Assembly (NCBI RefSeq): GCF_014145615.1 | Contig: NZ_JACIVH010000066.1 | Span: 67,001-131,000, forward strand | DNA length: 64,000 nt | Origin: Limosilactobacillus balticus | GTDB taxonomy: Bacteria > Bacillota > Bacilli > Lactobacillales > Lactobacillaceae | Direction: 5' to 3' | In this document: in pieces, positions 47,402-56,549 of the stretch | How positions within the stretch are numbered: the first letter of the stretch is position 1 | Layout: each line of letters begins with the position of its first letter | Position numbers and translations under genes: made by a program | The notes under the pieces: generated by a model | The model's database searches: none | Told to the model about the DNA's origin: nothing | Seen by the model: the letters and a program-made list of their open reading frames with translations, nothing else

Positions 47402-47685
47402 AACGATTAAATTTAGATTAGAAAAGCGCTGAAGGAAATAACGATTTGAAATTGGTGACAGAGAATTAGCGGGTGGTGTGAGCTGATCGAGATTTCTAAT
47501 TGTTAATCGTTCCTGAGTTACCGGCTGAAACCAAGTAAGCTGAGGTTGGCTGCCATCCATTATTTTGGCCACAAATGATTGTTTGTGAATGAGAGGATTG
47601 ACTACGAGTTGATCAAAGTAGGATGGTACCGCGCAGAAGCGTTCTTACAATTGCGATAAAGCAATGTAAGGACGCTTTTTTCTTT
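47402..47685 (+). promoter_or_regulatory. T-box riboswitch leader
   Basis: The T-box sequence AGGATGGTACCGCG (47620-47633) is followed by a terminator, AAGCGTTCTTACA and its complement (47637-47677) plus T run. Stem I shows the distal GGGTGGTGTGA loop (47471-47481) on an ATTAGC/GCTGAT stem, and a basal GGAA/TTCC pair. The specifier is tentatively ATC (47506-47508, isoleucine) followed by G, from its position just before TTCCTGAG. GTT (Val) and TTC (Phe) are alternatives. Confidence 0.88.
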
Positions 47686-47725
47686 CTAAATTTTAAGAAA
47701 ATATTTTGTCTTGGAGGTAATTATT

Positions 47726-48517
47726 ATGACTGAATTAAACGCACGACAGGAAGAATTTGCTAGGGCTCTTTTTGAAGCTTATGACACTAATACGCCGTTA
47801 AACGAGGAAGAATGGAAAGATGTTGTTACTGATGATGAAACCGCATATGCAGTTCAAGATGCGGTAGTAAAGTTAAAAGGAAAGCCAACTGCAGGCTATA
47901 AAGTTTCGTTAACTAGTAAAGAAACTCAAGACATGTTTGATGCTGATTCACCATTGTACGGACAACAAGTTGCTGAACGATTCCTCCAGTCACCAGCGGA
48001 TGTTGACTTGCAGATGTTAAACGAACCGTTATTAGAGGTTGAATTAACCTTCCGCGCAAAAGAAGACTTGCATCCTAGTGATACATTAGAAGATTTATTT
48101 CATAAGGTAACTGTTGCGGGTGCCTTAGAATTACCTGATGCACGTTTTGTCGACTGGTTTCCAGATTTAGGAAAATATAATGTAATGGCTGATTGTGCTG
48201 TTGGTGGTCTTGTTGTATATGGTGAAGAACATGATGCAGATAGTGTATTTGAAAACGTTGAGGATGCTGCTAATGTTCATGCTGTTTTATTCAAAGATGG
48301 TGAGAAATTAAAAGAAGGGGTATCATCAGAAGTTTTGGGCAATCCCTTTAAGTCTCTTCAATGGTTAGTACAAAAATTAGCTGAACAAGGAAAAGCATTT
48401 ACCAAGGGCCAAATGGTATCATCCGGAACATTTGTCTTACCACCTAAGCTCACTGCTGGTAAGTGGGAAGTTGAGTTCGATAGTGGTTTAGGAAACGTTT
48501 TGGTTAATGCAAAATAA
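47726..48517 (+). CDS. 2-keto-4-pentenoate hydratase-like protein (FAH family)
   Basis: The 263-residue protein resembles MhpD/HpcG hydratases: GYKVSLTSKETQ, SPLYGQQV, a metal-binding LLEVELTFRAKEDL, ARFVDWF, and the C-terminal GQMVSSGTFVLPPKLTAGKWEVEF. Such enzymes hydrate 2-oxo-enoates or decarboxylate related acids. ATG 47726 is chosen because GGAGG (47713-47717) is correctly spaced; a TTG five codons earlier overlaps that site. It is a single gene behind a T-box, so an amino-acid-linked role is implied, but the substrate is unknown. Confidence 0.82.
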   Translation: MTELNARQEEFARALFEAYDTNTPLNEEEWKDVVTDDETAYAVQDAVVKLKGKPTAGYKVSLTSKETQDMFDADSPLYGQQVAERFLQSPADVDLQMLNEPLLEVELTFRAKEDLHPSDTLEDLFHKVTVAGALELPDARFVDWFPDLGKYNVMADCAVGGLVVYGEEHDADSVFENVEDAANVHAVLFKDGEKLKEGVSSEVLGNPFKSLQWLVQKLAEQGKAFTKGQMVSSGTFVLPPKLTAGKWEVEFDSGLGNVLVNAK

Positions 48518-48581
48518 GTGTTGAAAGCAGGTGGGAAAATTGGGTGAGGAATCGCCAACGGAAATTAATATTTTGAGAATT

Positions 48582-48762
48582 AAAAGGGGCTGGGAGAAAA
48601 CTTTTGTTTTCTCTCAGCCTCAATCGCTTTTATAAACAATAGTAAGATAACGTGAAAAATAACCACAAGACTCAATTCTAAGTACGAACGATAATCAGCC
48701 CGTGCCGTGCTAATCATCGTTCTAGCTTAGCCAACCGCCTTGTCGAGAGGGTTATTTCCCAC
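48582..48762 (-). repeat. Structured palindromic 3'-UTR repeat, copy B
   Basis: On the minus strand this element starts 10 bases after the stop of the CBS-ACT gene. It matches copy A closely, including the central stem-loop, the CTAAG/CTTAG and GAACGAT/ATCGTTC stems, and the terminator. Its outer stem GTGGGAAATAACC/GGTTATTTTTCAC is more complete than in copy A. The remaining 64 bases back to the hydratase stop (48518-48581) hold nothing recognisable. Confidence 0.75.
48586..48621. terminator. Terminator hairpin at the end of repeat copy B
   Basis: GGGGCTGGGAGAAAAC and GTTTTCTCTCAGCCTC pair around a TTTT loop. It probably also ends the converging hydratase transcript. Confidence 0.75.
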
Positions 48763-48772
48763 TCTCTTTAAT

Positions 48773-49411
48773 TTAATAGCTTTGGTGCAAGTCTTCAATT
48801 TCCGAAACTTCCAACCCTTTTTTCTCAAGTCGTTTAACAATTCGTTCCATCTTTTCTTTAGTAACATCAGCAGGCAAGGTGTATAAGACCCGTTTCATTG
48901 TTTCATCTTTTGGATCGAGTGAAATGACATTTACGATCTGACAAAAACGAGTAATTTCTTTGGCAGCAGTTACCAGAGCGCCCCGTTCGTCAGGGGTGAT
49001 AACAGTTAAAACATAACTCCCATTATTCACGTTCCAGCCAGCAGCTAACATTCGCAAAAGACTATTATGAGTTAATATCCCATAAAATTGGTTGTCCTTA
49101 TCGAGGACTGCAATATATGGAAGATCACGGATAGCAAAGAAGATGGAAAAGAAAGCCGCGTTAATTGAGATGAATTTTGTGGCATTCTTTAATAATGCAG
49201 TTACTGGTAAATGCATATCCCCTTGTCGTGCTTTGTGCCGGTAAAGATGCATTTTATAAATGTTTCCCCGAAAAATTTTCCCCGACTTATCCAAAACCGG
49301 TACACACCGATAGCCGGTATCCTCCAAGACAGTCAGTGCCTCATCCAATGTTGCTGTTTCTGGAAGAGTTGTTAAGGTTGATTTTGGTTTGATTAATGAA
49401 TTGAAAATCAT
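48773..49411 (-). CDS. CBS-pair plus ACT domain protein (CbpA-like, possible c-di-AMP receptor)
   Basis: The 212-residue protein has two CBS motifs (VLEDTGYRCVPVLDKSGKI and RDLPYIAVLDKDNQFYGILT) and a C-terminal ACT domain (VLTVITPDERGALVTAAKE). This layout matches the Listeria-type c-di-AMP-binding protein CbpA; ligand binding here is inferred. The start at 49411 has AAAAGGA at good spacing, whereas an ATG three codons upstream overlaps the SD sequence. It converges on the hydratase gene and carries the structured repeat as its 3' UTR. Confidence 0.8.
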   Translation of the reverse strand: MIFNSLIKPKSTLTTLPETATLDEALTVLEDTGYRCVPVLDKSGKIFRGNIYKMHLYRHKARQGDMHLPVTALLKNATKFISINAAFFSIFFAIRDLPYIAVLDKDNQFYGILTHNSLLRMLAAGWNVNNGSYVLTVITPDERGALVTAAKEITRFCQIVNVISLDPKDETMKRVLYTLPADVTKEKMERIVKRLEKKGLEVSEIEDLHQSY

Positions 49412-49616
49412 AATTAACATCCTTTTTATCGATTAAATGCACTCATTATAATAACACAGTTCTATCAAAAGGATTAGAAAAAGATTAGAAACTTTATACT
49501 GTTAATTCAAATCAGTATGCTGAAAAAAGTAACATAGGGTATAATACTAATTAAAATTTATGCTGGACGGGAAGAGTGACCGTGCAGCTTTTTTGCGTGA
49601 AAGGAATGAAAGAACA

Positions 49617-50177
49617 ATGAAAATGATTGTTGGCTTAGGAAATATTGGGACGCGATACGATGAGACCCGTCATAATACTGGCTTTATGGTAGTTGATCAA
49701 CTAGCACGAGATTATCATCTGGGAGCATTTACGCACCTAAAACAAGAAGCGGTCGCAGTCAGTGGAGTAATTAATGGTGAAAAAGTAATGTTGGTTAAGC
49801 CAACGACGTTTATGAATGATTCAGGACGAGCAGTCGGACCGTTAGTAGATTATTATGATATTGATTTGGATGATCTTGTAATTGTTAATGATGACTTAGA
49901 TATGCCAGTTGGCAAAGTACGCTTAAAAACACATGGAGCTTCTGGTGGCCATAATGGACTTAAAAGTATTATCAGCGTGTTAGGAACTAAGAACTTCAAC
50001 CGAGTAAAAGTAGGAATTGATCATCCCCAACATGGAACGGTGGTAAGTCATGTCTTAGGTAAATTTTCTAAAGATGAACGACCAAAATTTGATCAAGCAG
50101 TTGAACAAGCTGAGCATGCATTAGAAGACTGGATTAATGGAGAAGACTTTGCCAAGTTAATGAATACTTACAATTAA
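49617..50177 (+). CDS. pth: Peptidyl-tRNA hydrolase
   Basis: The 186-residue enzyme releases peptides from peptidyl-tRNA. Motifs: IVGLGNIGTRYDETRHNTGF with the catalytic His in RHNTG, KPTTFMNDSG, VNDDLDMPVGKVRLK and GASGGHNGLKSI. ATG 49617 is used because it gives the normal N-terminus (MKMIVGLGN) and follows GAAAGGA; upstream in-frame codons add non-homologous residues. It starts the pth-mfd-rqcP core cluster. Confidence 0.95.
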   Translation: MKMIVGLGNIGTRYDETRHNTGFMVVDQLARDYHLGAFTHLKQEAVAVSGVINGEKVMLVKPTTFMNDSGRAVGPLVDYYDIDLDDLVIVNDDLDMPVGKVRLKTHGASGGHNGLKSIISVLGTKNFNRVKVGIDHPQHGTVVSHVLGKFSKDERPKFDQAVEQAEHALEDWINGEDFAKLMNTYN

Positions 50178-50195
50178 AATAGAAAGGTGGCGTTG

Positions 50196-53100
50196 ATGGT
50201 GCAGATAGAAAATTTAATCGAGAAGACGCCATCATTTAAACAAATTACGGCTGACCTCCAACCCAAGCATCATCAATTGATAACGGGGATTTCTGGATCG
50301 GCACGAACTGAATTACTAAGTGCTCTTTCTAAAGAAGGGCAACAACCAATTCTGGTAGTGACCGACACAATTTCCCATATGCAGGAATTAGCTAGTGACT
50401 TAGAGAACCTTCTTCCTGCTAATCGCGTTTACCAGTTTCCGGTTGAGGAGGTTTTAGCGGCAGAAGTAGCAACTAGTTCTCCTAACTATCGTCTTCAGCG
50501 GGTACTGGCTTTAAATGCGTTGATTAATAGAGAACCGGCAGTTGTGGTTGCATCTGCCGCGGGATTACGGCGCAATATTATTTCACCGGAATACTTTGCT
50601 CAGTCCTCGTTAAAAATTAAGCCTGGCGGGGAAGTGGATCCAGCTAAAATTCGGCAGCAGTTAAGCGCAATGGGGTACCAATATCAAAAAATGGTTTTGC
50701 GTCCTGGTGATTTTGCAATTCGTGGGTCGATTATTGATATCTATGCCTTAAATACTGATAATCCGGTTAGAATTGATCTCTTTGATACAGAAGTTGATTC
50801 GCTCCGGTATTTTGATGCTAGTACCCAGCGAAGTATTGATAATGTTGAAGAAGTTCAAATACTGCCAGCGACAGACTTTATCATCCCATCGACTGAATTT
50901 TCGCGGGTGGCTAAAGCGCTTGATGCTGAATACAAAAAGGTAGTGAAAGAATTAAGTGCTGATGATGCTGATATTAAACAGCAGGTGGCTAACCGCTTTG
51001 AACCATTATTGAACGCGCTTAAGAACCAGCACTTGCCTAATGAACTTTTAGAATTTAGCAACCTGGTTTATCCGGCTAAGCATTCCTTATTTGATTATCT
51101 TCCTGATGATGGGACAATTTACTTTGATGATTTGACGCGGATAAAGCAATTTGCCAAGCAGATGACCCAAGAAGATGTAGGCTGGTTTAAAGATAAGGTT
51201 GCTCACCATCAATTAACAGATGTTCCAGATCTTAGCAATGACGTATCGACCATAATAAAAAAAGACCTGCATCCGCAAATTTATGGCGCCCTATTTAAAA
51301 AAGGTCTCGGTAATATTAAACTTAGCCAAATTACCGACCTAAAAAGCAGAACCATGCAACGTTTCTTTGGACAAATGCCACTACTGAAAGCCGAACTTCA
51401 ACGGTGGATTGATCAAGGGCAAACGGTGGTCCTGATGGCTAATAGTCCAGAACGACGAAAGCAAATTGCCCAAACGCTTGCTGACTTTGAGATCACCGCA
51501 ACAGAAACTGAATTAACAAACATCAAGCCGAATATTGTTCAAATTGTTGCTGCTAATTTAAACAATGGATTTGAAATGCCGCTTGCTGGGCTGATTGTTA
51601 TTACGGAAGGCGAGATGTTTAAGCAAGTAAAGAAAGTTCATCATCGTCCACAAAAACTTGCCAATGCCGAACGATTAAAAAATTATACTGACCTTAAACC
51701 GGGGGACTATGTAGTTCATGTCAATCATGGAATTGGGATTTTTAGTGGAATTAAGACGATGGAAGTTGATCATGTTCATCAAGACTACATGATCATTAAT
51801 TACCGGGACAACGCTCAGATATATGTTCCAGTAACCCAGCTAAACCTTGTTCAAAAGTATGTCTCATCAGAATCGAAGACTCCGCATATCAACAAGCTTG
51901 GCGGTAACGAATGGGCAAAGACTAAACGGCGCGTTTCTTCAAAAATTGAAGATATCGCTGATGAATTAGTTGACTTATATGCTAAGCGAGAAGCGGAGAA
52001 GGGGTATGCTTTTCCGAAAGACGATTATCTCCAAAAACAATTTGATGCTAATTTCCCATATAATGAAACTCGTGATCAGTTACGAAGTATTGATGAAATT
52101 AAAGAAGATATGGAAAAGCCAAAGCCGATGGATCGACTATTGGTAGGAGATGTCGGCTATGGTAAAACCGAAGTTGCAATGCGGGCAATTTTTAAGGCAG
52201 TTACTGGTGGGAAGCAGGTTGCCTTCTTGGTACCAACAACTGTTCTTGCCCAGCAACATTACAACACCCTCGTGCGCCGGTTTGAGGGATTCCCAATCAA
52301 CATTGCCTTGATGTCACGTTTTAAGACGCCAAAAGAGCTCAAAGAGACAGAAGCAGGGCTAAAGGATGGAAGTGTCGATGTCGTTGTCGGAACTCACCGA
52401 ATCCTATCAAAAGATGTTGAATTCAAGGACCTTGGGCTGTTAATTGTTGATGAAGAACAGCGATTTGGGGTAAAGCATAAGGAAAAGCTAAAACAATTAA
52501 AAAATAATGTTGATGTTTTAACCTTAACAGCAACCCCGATCCCCCGAACCTTGCATATGTCAATGCTGGGCGTACGGGACTTATCAGTTCTTGAAACACC
52601 GCCCGCTGGCCGTTACCCAATCCAAACCTATGTAATGGAGCAAAATAGTGGTGCGATTCGTGATGGAATTATTCGTGAAATGCAACGTGGCGGACAGGTT
52701 TATTACCTTCATAATCGCGTTCATGACATTGAAGAGACAGTGGCATGGTTACAAGAACTTGTTCCTGAAGCACGGATTGGCTATATTAATGGTCAGATGA
52801 GTGAAAATGAACTGGAGACAGTCCTCTATGAGTTTATTCAAGGAAATTACGATGTGTTAGTAACTACCTCTATTATTGAAACGGGGGTTGATATCCCCAA
52901 CGCTAATACTCTCTTTGTTGAAAACGCTGATCGGATGGGGTTAGCACAGTTATATCAGATTCGTGGACGGATTGGTCGTAGTAATCGGGTGGCTTATGCT
53001 TACTTTATGTATCAACCTAATAAGGTCTTAACAGAATTAGGAGAAAAGCGGTTGGCCGCAATTCGTGATTTTACCGAGTTGGGATCTGGATTTAAGATTG

Positions 53101-53735
53101 CGATGCGCGATCTTGCTATTCGGGGAGCTGGTAACCTCTTGGGAAAACAGCAGCATGGATTTATCGATTCTGTTGGTTATGACCTTTATTCAGCGATGCT
53201 TAGTGATGCGGTAGCTAAAAAGCAGGGTAAGAAGCAAACTATTCACTCTGATGCGGAAGTTGAGTTAGGGGTTGAAGCTTACCTACCAACGGACTATATT
53301 GCTGATCAACGGCAAAAGATCGAATTATATAAGACAATTCGCCAAGCTAAGACGGATGAAGAAGTTATTGATATTCAAGGTGACTTGATTGATCGGTTTG
53401 GCGATTATCCGGCACCTGTTGGGACACTGTTACTTGTAAGCCAATTGAAGAATCATGCTGACCTGGCAATGATTGCTGAGATTAAACGACAACGAGATAA
53501 TATTAATATTAAGTTTACCGAACGGGCTAGTCGCTTGATTAAAGCCCCCGCAATAATTAAAGAGTTAGCTAATACGCGGTTTAAAGCGACAATTGGTGAG
53601 GATGATCAGCAACTAACGATTCGGCTGGTTATCCAACCTAAAATGACAACTGATGATTGGCTTCACCAGTTACTACAATTTATAACGGCTTTAGGAAATG
53701 TTATTCAAGCCGATGAAAAAGGAGCGGAAAAATGA
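50196..53735 (+). CDS. mfd: Transcription-repair coupling factor Mfd
   Basis: This large helicase (1179 residues from ATG 50196) removes stalled RNA polymerase and recruits UvrA. It contains an N-terminal UvrB-like region, the polymerase-interaction domain (GDYVVHVNHGIGIFSG), translocase motif I LLVGDVGYGKTEVAMRA, motif II VDEEQRFGV, TATPIPRT, GRIGRSNRVAYAYF and a C-terminal TRCF domain. The GTG at 50187 falls in the SD AGAAAGGTGG, so the ATG is preferred. It overlaps rqcP by four bases. Confidence 0.96.
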   Translation: MVQIENLIEKTPSFKQITADLQPKHHQLITGISGSARTELLSALSKEGQQPILVVTDTISHMQELASDLENLLPANRVYQFPVEEVLAAEVATSSPNYRLQRVLALNALINREPAVVVASAAGLRRNIISPEYFAQSSLKIKPGGEVDPAKIRQQLSAMGYQYQKMVLRPGDFAIRGSIIDIYALNTDNPVRIDLFDTEVDSLRYFDASTQRSIDNVEEVQILPATDFIIPSTEFSRVAKALDAEYKKVVKELSADDADIKQQVANRFEPLLNALKNQHLPNELLEFSNLVYPAKHSLFDYLPDDGTIYFDDLTRIKQFAKQMTQEDVGWFKDKVAHHQLTDVPDLSNDVSTIIKKDLHPQIYGALFKKGLGNIKLSQITDLKSRTMQRFFGQMPLLKAELQRWIDQGQTVVLMANSPERRKQIAQTLADFEITATETELTNIKPNIVQIVAANLNNGFEMPLAGLIVITEGEMFKQVKKVHHRPQKLANAERLKNYTDLKPGDYVVHVNHGIGIFSGIKTMEVDHVHQDYMIINYRDNAQIYVPVTQLNLVQKYVSSESKTPHINKLGGNEWAKTKRRVSSKIEDIADELVDLYAKREAEKGYAFPKDDYLQKQFDANFPYNETRDQLRSIDEIKEDMEKPKPMDRLLVGDVGYGKTEVAMRAIFKAVTGGKQVAFLVPTTVLAQQHYNTLVRRFEGFPINIALMSRFKTPKELKETEAGLKDGSVDVVVGTHRILSKDVEFKDLGLLIVDEEQRFGVKHKEKLKQLKNNVDVLTLTATPIPRTLHMSMLGVRDLSVLETPPAGRYPIQTYVMEQNSGAIRDGIIREMQRGGQVYYLHNRVHDIEETVAWLQELVPEARIGYINGQMSENELETVLYEFIQGNYDVLVTTSIIETGVDIPNANTLFVENADRMGLAQLYQIRGRIGRSNRVAYAYFMYQPNKVLTELGEKRLAAIRDFTELGSGFKIAMRDLAIRGAGNLLGKQQHGFIDSVGYDLYSAMLSDAVAKKQGKKQTIHSDAEVELGVEAYLPTDYIADQRQKIELYKTIRQAKTDEEVIDIQGDLIDRFGDYPAPVGTLLLVSQLKNHADLAMIAEIKRQRDNINIKFTERASRLIKAPAIIKELANTRFKATIGEDDQQLTIRLVIQPKMTTDDWLHQLLQFITALGNVIQADEKGAEK

Positions 53736-54004
53736 GATTAGATAAATTTTTAAAAGTATCACGAATTATTAAACGTCGATCAATCGCTAAGGAAATCGCG
53801 GATCAAGGACGGATCTTAATTAATGGGCAACCAGCAAAATCATCTAGTCGGGTAGCGGTTGGTGATACTTTAACAATTAAGTTTGGTAATAAGACAGAAA
53901 CGGTTAAAATTAATCGAATTGTTGAAACAACGAAAAAGAGTGAAGCGGAAGATATGTATGAAATTGTCGATGAAACTTATGCGGAATCCTTTGACCAACT
54001 ATAA
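53732..54004 (+). CDS. rqcP: S4-domain RNA-binding protein RqcP (YabO/Hsp15 family)
   Basis: The 90-residue protein is essentially one S4 domain: MRLDKFLKVSRIIKRRSIAK followed by ADQGRILINGQPAKSS. In B. subtilis RqcP works with RqcH to extend alanine tails on stalled nascent chains. Its ATG overlaps the mfd stop (ATGA), a coupling preserved across Firmicutes. The next gene has its own promoter. Confidence 0.92.
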   Translation: MRLDKFLKVSRIIKRRSIAKEIADQGRILINGQPAKSSSRVAVGDTLTIKFGNKTETVKINRIVETTKKSEAEDMYEIVDETYAESFDQL

Positions 54005-54038
54005 TGTCTTCTGAGATATAAAAAAGTTGATAATTATA

Positions 54039-54068
54039 TAGACATTCTCTGCGGTAACTTGCTATACT
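54039..54068 (+). promoter_or_regulatory. divIC promoter
   Basis: TAGACA (54039-54044), 18-base spacer, TATACT (54063-54068), between rqcP and divIC. Confidence 0.6.
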
Positions 54069-54104
54069 TAAAGCGTGATAAGTTAAAATGGAGGGGAATG
54101 TCAG

Positions 54105-54461
54105 ATGAAAGGACGATCTGATAGCAAAATTTCACAATTAAATACCCCATATGCCCGCCAGGTTTCGAATCAAAAAACATATAATCGGCATGTGCACAAG
54201 CGCCGTTGTCAGCGGATTATTGCTGTTTTTTTGGTTATATTCTTAATCTTTGGAATTCAGATATTTCAAAGCAAACGGACATTAGCGGATATTAATGGTA
54301 ATATTCGACAAGCACAATCACAATTAACAAAACAAAAACAAAAAAATCAACAATTACAACGTCAGATTAAGATGTTACATAATCCCGAATACATCCAACA
54401 GGTTATTCGTGCCAAGTATAATTACTCTAAAAAAGGCGAGACGATCTACAATTTGAACTAA
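54105..54461 (+). CDS. divIC: Cell division protein DivIC (septum formation initiator family)
   Basis: The 118-residue protein has a basic cytoplasmic N-terminus and one membrane helix (about residues 38-54). An extracellular coiled coil rich in Gln and Lys (IRQAQSQLTKQKQKNQQ) follows, and the conserved NPEYIQQVIRAKYNY ends the FtsB/DivIC domain. It partners FtsL and DivIB at the division site. The position between rqcP and yabR is conserved. A TGGAGGGG SD precedes the start. Confidence 0.93.
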   Translation: MKGRSDSKISQLNTPYARQVSNQKTYNRHVHKRRCQRIIAVFLVIFLIFGIQIFQSKRTLADINGNIRQAQSQLTKQKQKNQQLQRQIKMLHNPEYIQQVIRAKYNYSKKGETIYNLN

Positions 54462-54658
54462 TGATCACAAAATTAGCTCAATAAGATGTTTTTAGTAGGG
54501 TTAGAATATTTTAAATGTTAAAATTAAGAATGTAATTGGGTGATTTTCAGCTTAATTTTTTAATGAGAAGATTAGTTATTTTCATACGTTTTCAAGATGA
54601 AGTTATGATATACTCAAATACAAAAATATGAGATGGTTCAGGAGGATCTATAGTTTTC

Positions 54659-55153
54659 ATGGCAATTGAAGTTGGAGCAAAGGTTTCAGGTAAAGTTTCA
54701 GGAATCACTAATTTTGGTGCATTCGTTGATTTAGATGATAATCAGACAGGGCTAGTACATATCAGTCAAATCTCTGATAAATATATCAAGGACGTTCATG
54801 ATGTATTGGCTGTCGGGGATGAAGTTACAGCAAAAGTAACTCGGATTGGTGATGACGGTAAGATTGCTCTTTCAATCAAGGCTGCAGCTCCTCGTGAACA
54901 TCAAGATCATCATGAAAATAACCATCATCGTGAAAATAATCACCGGGATTTTCATCACGAACGGAATAATAATTTCCGTGGTCACAATGATAACTTCCGT
55001 GGTGGTTTTAATGGTCGTCACCATAATAGTCACCAACACGAAGACTTTAATGACATGTTAGCTGGCTACTTAAAAGAAAGCGAATCACGTTTATCTACTT
55101 TGAAGCGGCAAACTGATGGTAAACGTGGTGGCCGTGGCGGTCGTCGGAGTTAA
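54659..55153 (+). CDS. yabR: S1-domain RNA-binding protein (YabR family)
   Basis: The 164-residue protein has one S1 domain (GAKVSGKVSGITNFGAFVDL, TGLVHISQIS, KVTRIGDDGKIALSIK). A low-complexity tail rich in His, Asn, Arg and Gly follows, with a basic GRGGRR end. It is probably an RNA- or ribosome-associated factor. The GGAGG at 54641-54645 is 13 bases from the ATG, longer than usual. The stop is one base before the tilS ATG. Confidence 0.92.
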   Translation: MAIEVGAKVSGKVSGITNFGAFVDLDDNQTGLVHISQISDKYIKDVHDVLAVGDEVTAKVTRIGDDGKIALSIKAAAPREHQDHHENNHHRENNHRDFHHERNNNFRGHNDNFRGGFNGRHHNSHQHEDFNDMLAGYLKESESRLSTLKRQTDGKRGGRGGRRS

Positions 55154-55154
55154 T

Positions 55155-56549
55155 ATGACGGATTTACAACAAGCATTTGAGCGACACCTAGTAAGGAGTC
55201 GCTTTTTTGCTACCCAAGATAAGGTAGTAGTAGCCGTTTCAACCGGGATCGATTCGATGGTTCTTTTAGATCTCTTGCAGCACCTGCCGTTAAAGGATCG
55301 CCCCCAGATTATCGTTGCCCATATGAACCATGAATTACGAAAGCAAAGCCAGCTTGAAGAACGGTTTATTCGGCAATATTGTAAACAAAATGATTTAAAA
55401 CTAGCAGTTGCACACTGGCCACAAAATCTTCATCCCCAGACCGGAGTTGAAAACGCTGCCCGGGAAGCACGCTACCAATTTTTTCGGGAAGTGATGAAAG
55501 ATAATCAAGCAATGATCCTGCTAACGGCACACCACCAAAATGATCTAGCAGAAACAATGCTGATGAAGATGACTCGTGGTGGGCAGCTGAGTCAATTAGT
55601 AGGGATACGGGATCGGCGACCATTTGCTTCTGGTAGCTTAATTCGACCACTTTTGTCCTTTAGCAAACAGCAGTTAAAGAAATATGCTTTACAGCACCAT
55701 CTTAAGTGGTATGAGGATAAGACGAATAAAGACTTGAACATTCAACGGAATCGATTTCGGCATGCGATAATTCCAATACTTGAAGAGGAAAATCCCCAGT
55801 TGCTTTCTCACCTCGAAAGCTATCATCAACAGTTAACAGATCTCCTTGCTTGGCGTGATCAAGCAGTTGCAGATCAATTAGCAGCATGTGTTGATCAACA
55901 AGGAAGGATGATCCTGGCAAGGCTAGCGAAAAACAAGGAAATTATTCGAAAAGAAATTTTACGACAATGGTTTAATCAACAAGGAATATATGATATTAAG
56001 GACCAGCAACTTGATGAACTTTTGCAGTCCTTAGAAAACAAGAAAAAGCCGCAGCAAACTATTGGGTTACCTCACCAGTACATTCTTGAAAAAAACTACG
56101 CTACTTGTGCGCTAAAAAAATTTGAGAATCCGCTTGAGAACCTACAAAAGCCCCAAGATCATGTGATAAAATTGGAACAATGGTATCAAGTAGATTCAAT
56201 AAGCTTAATGGCGGTGTCAGCTGAAGAGTCATTTTTCAAGGGCGAAGAGCAGGTAGTTTTTCAATGGCTTGCTCCTGATCAATTTCCACTAGGTCTACGA
56301 AAATGGCGACAAAAAGATCGTATTCGCTTAAAAAAAGGTCATCACCAGTTAGTTAAACGGGTACTAATAGATCAAAAAGTTCCCCAAAAACAACGTGATC
56401 AGCAAATGGTCTTGGTCGATGCTCATGATGAGGTTGTCTGGATAGTTAATCGAAAGTGGAGTTGGTTTGAACGGCCGACCGACTATCGGCAGACATGGCA
56501 GCCATGTTTTATTGGAATAAAAAATAAGGAGAAGAAGGTAAATGAATAA
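55155..56549 (+). CDS. tilS: tRNA(Ile)-lysidine synthase
   Basis: The 464-residue N-type ATP-pyrophosphatase modifies C34 of the CAU-anticodon isoleucine tRNA so that it reads AUA. The PP-loop is VAVSTGIDSMVLL (the usual SGGxDS is STGIDS). VAHMNHELR, TAHHQNDLAETMLM and ENAAREARYQFF follow, then the C-terminal TilS domains with LRKWRQKDRIRL. ATG 55155 directly follows the yabR stop; an earlier in-frame ATG lies within yabR. Its end overlaps hpt by eight bases. Confidence 0.94.
   Translation: MTDLQQAFERHLVRSRFFATQDKVVVAVSTGIDSMVLLDLLQHLPLKDRPQIIVAHMNHELRKQSQLEERFIRQYCKQNDLKLAVAHWPQNLHPQTGVENAAREARYQFFREVMKDNQAMILLTAHHQNDLAETMLMKMTRGGQLSQLVGIRDRRPFASGSLIRPLLSFSKQQLKKYALQHHLKWYEDKTNKDLNIQRNRFRHAIIPILEEENPQLLSHLESYHQQLTDLLAWRDQAVADQLAACVDQQGRMILARLAKNKEIIRKEILRQWFNQQGIYDIKDQQLDELLQSLENKKKPQQTIGLPHQYILEKNYATCALKKFENPLENLQKPQDHVIKLEQWYQVDSISLMAVSAEESFFKGEEQVVFQWLAPDQFPLGLRKWRQKDRIRLKKGHHQLVKRVLIDQKVPQKQRDQQMVLVDAHDEVVWIVNRKWSWFERPTDYRQTWQPCFIGIKNKEKKVNE

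Noticed and set aside
47375-47572. Minus-strand open frame between codA and the hydratase
   Set aside because: The region is clearly a plus-strand T-box leader with promoter and stem I.
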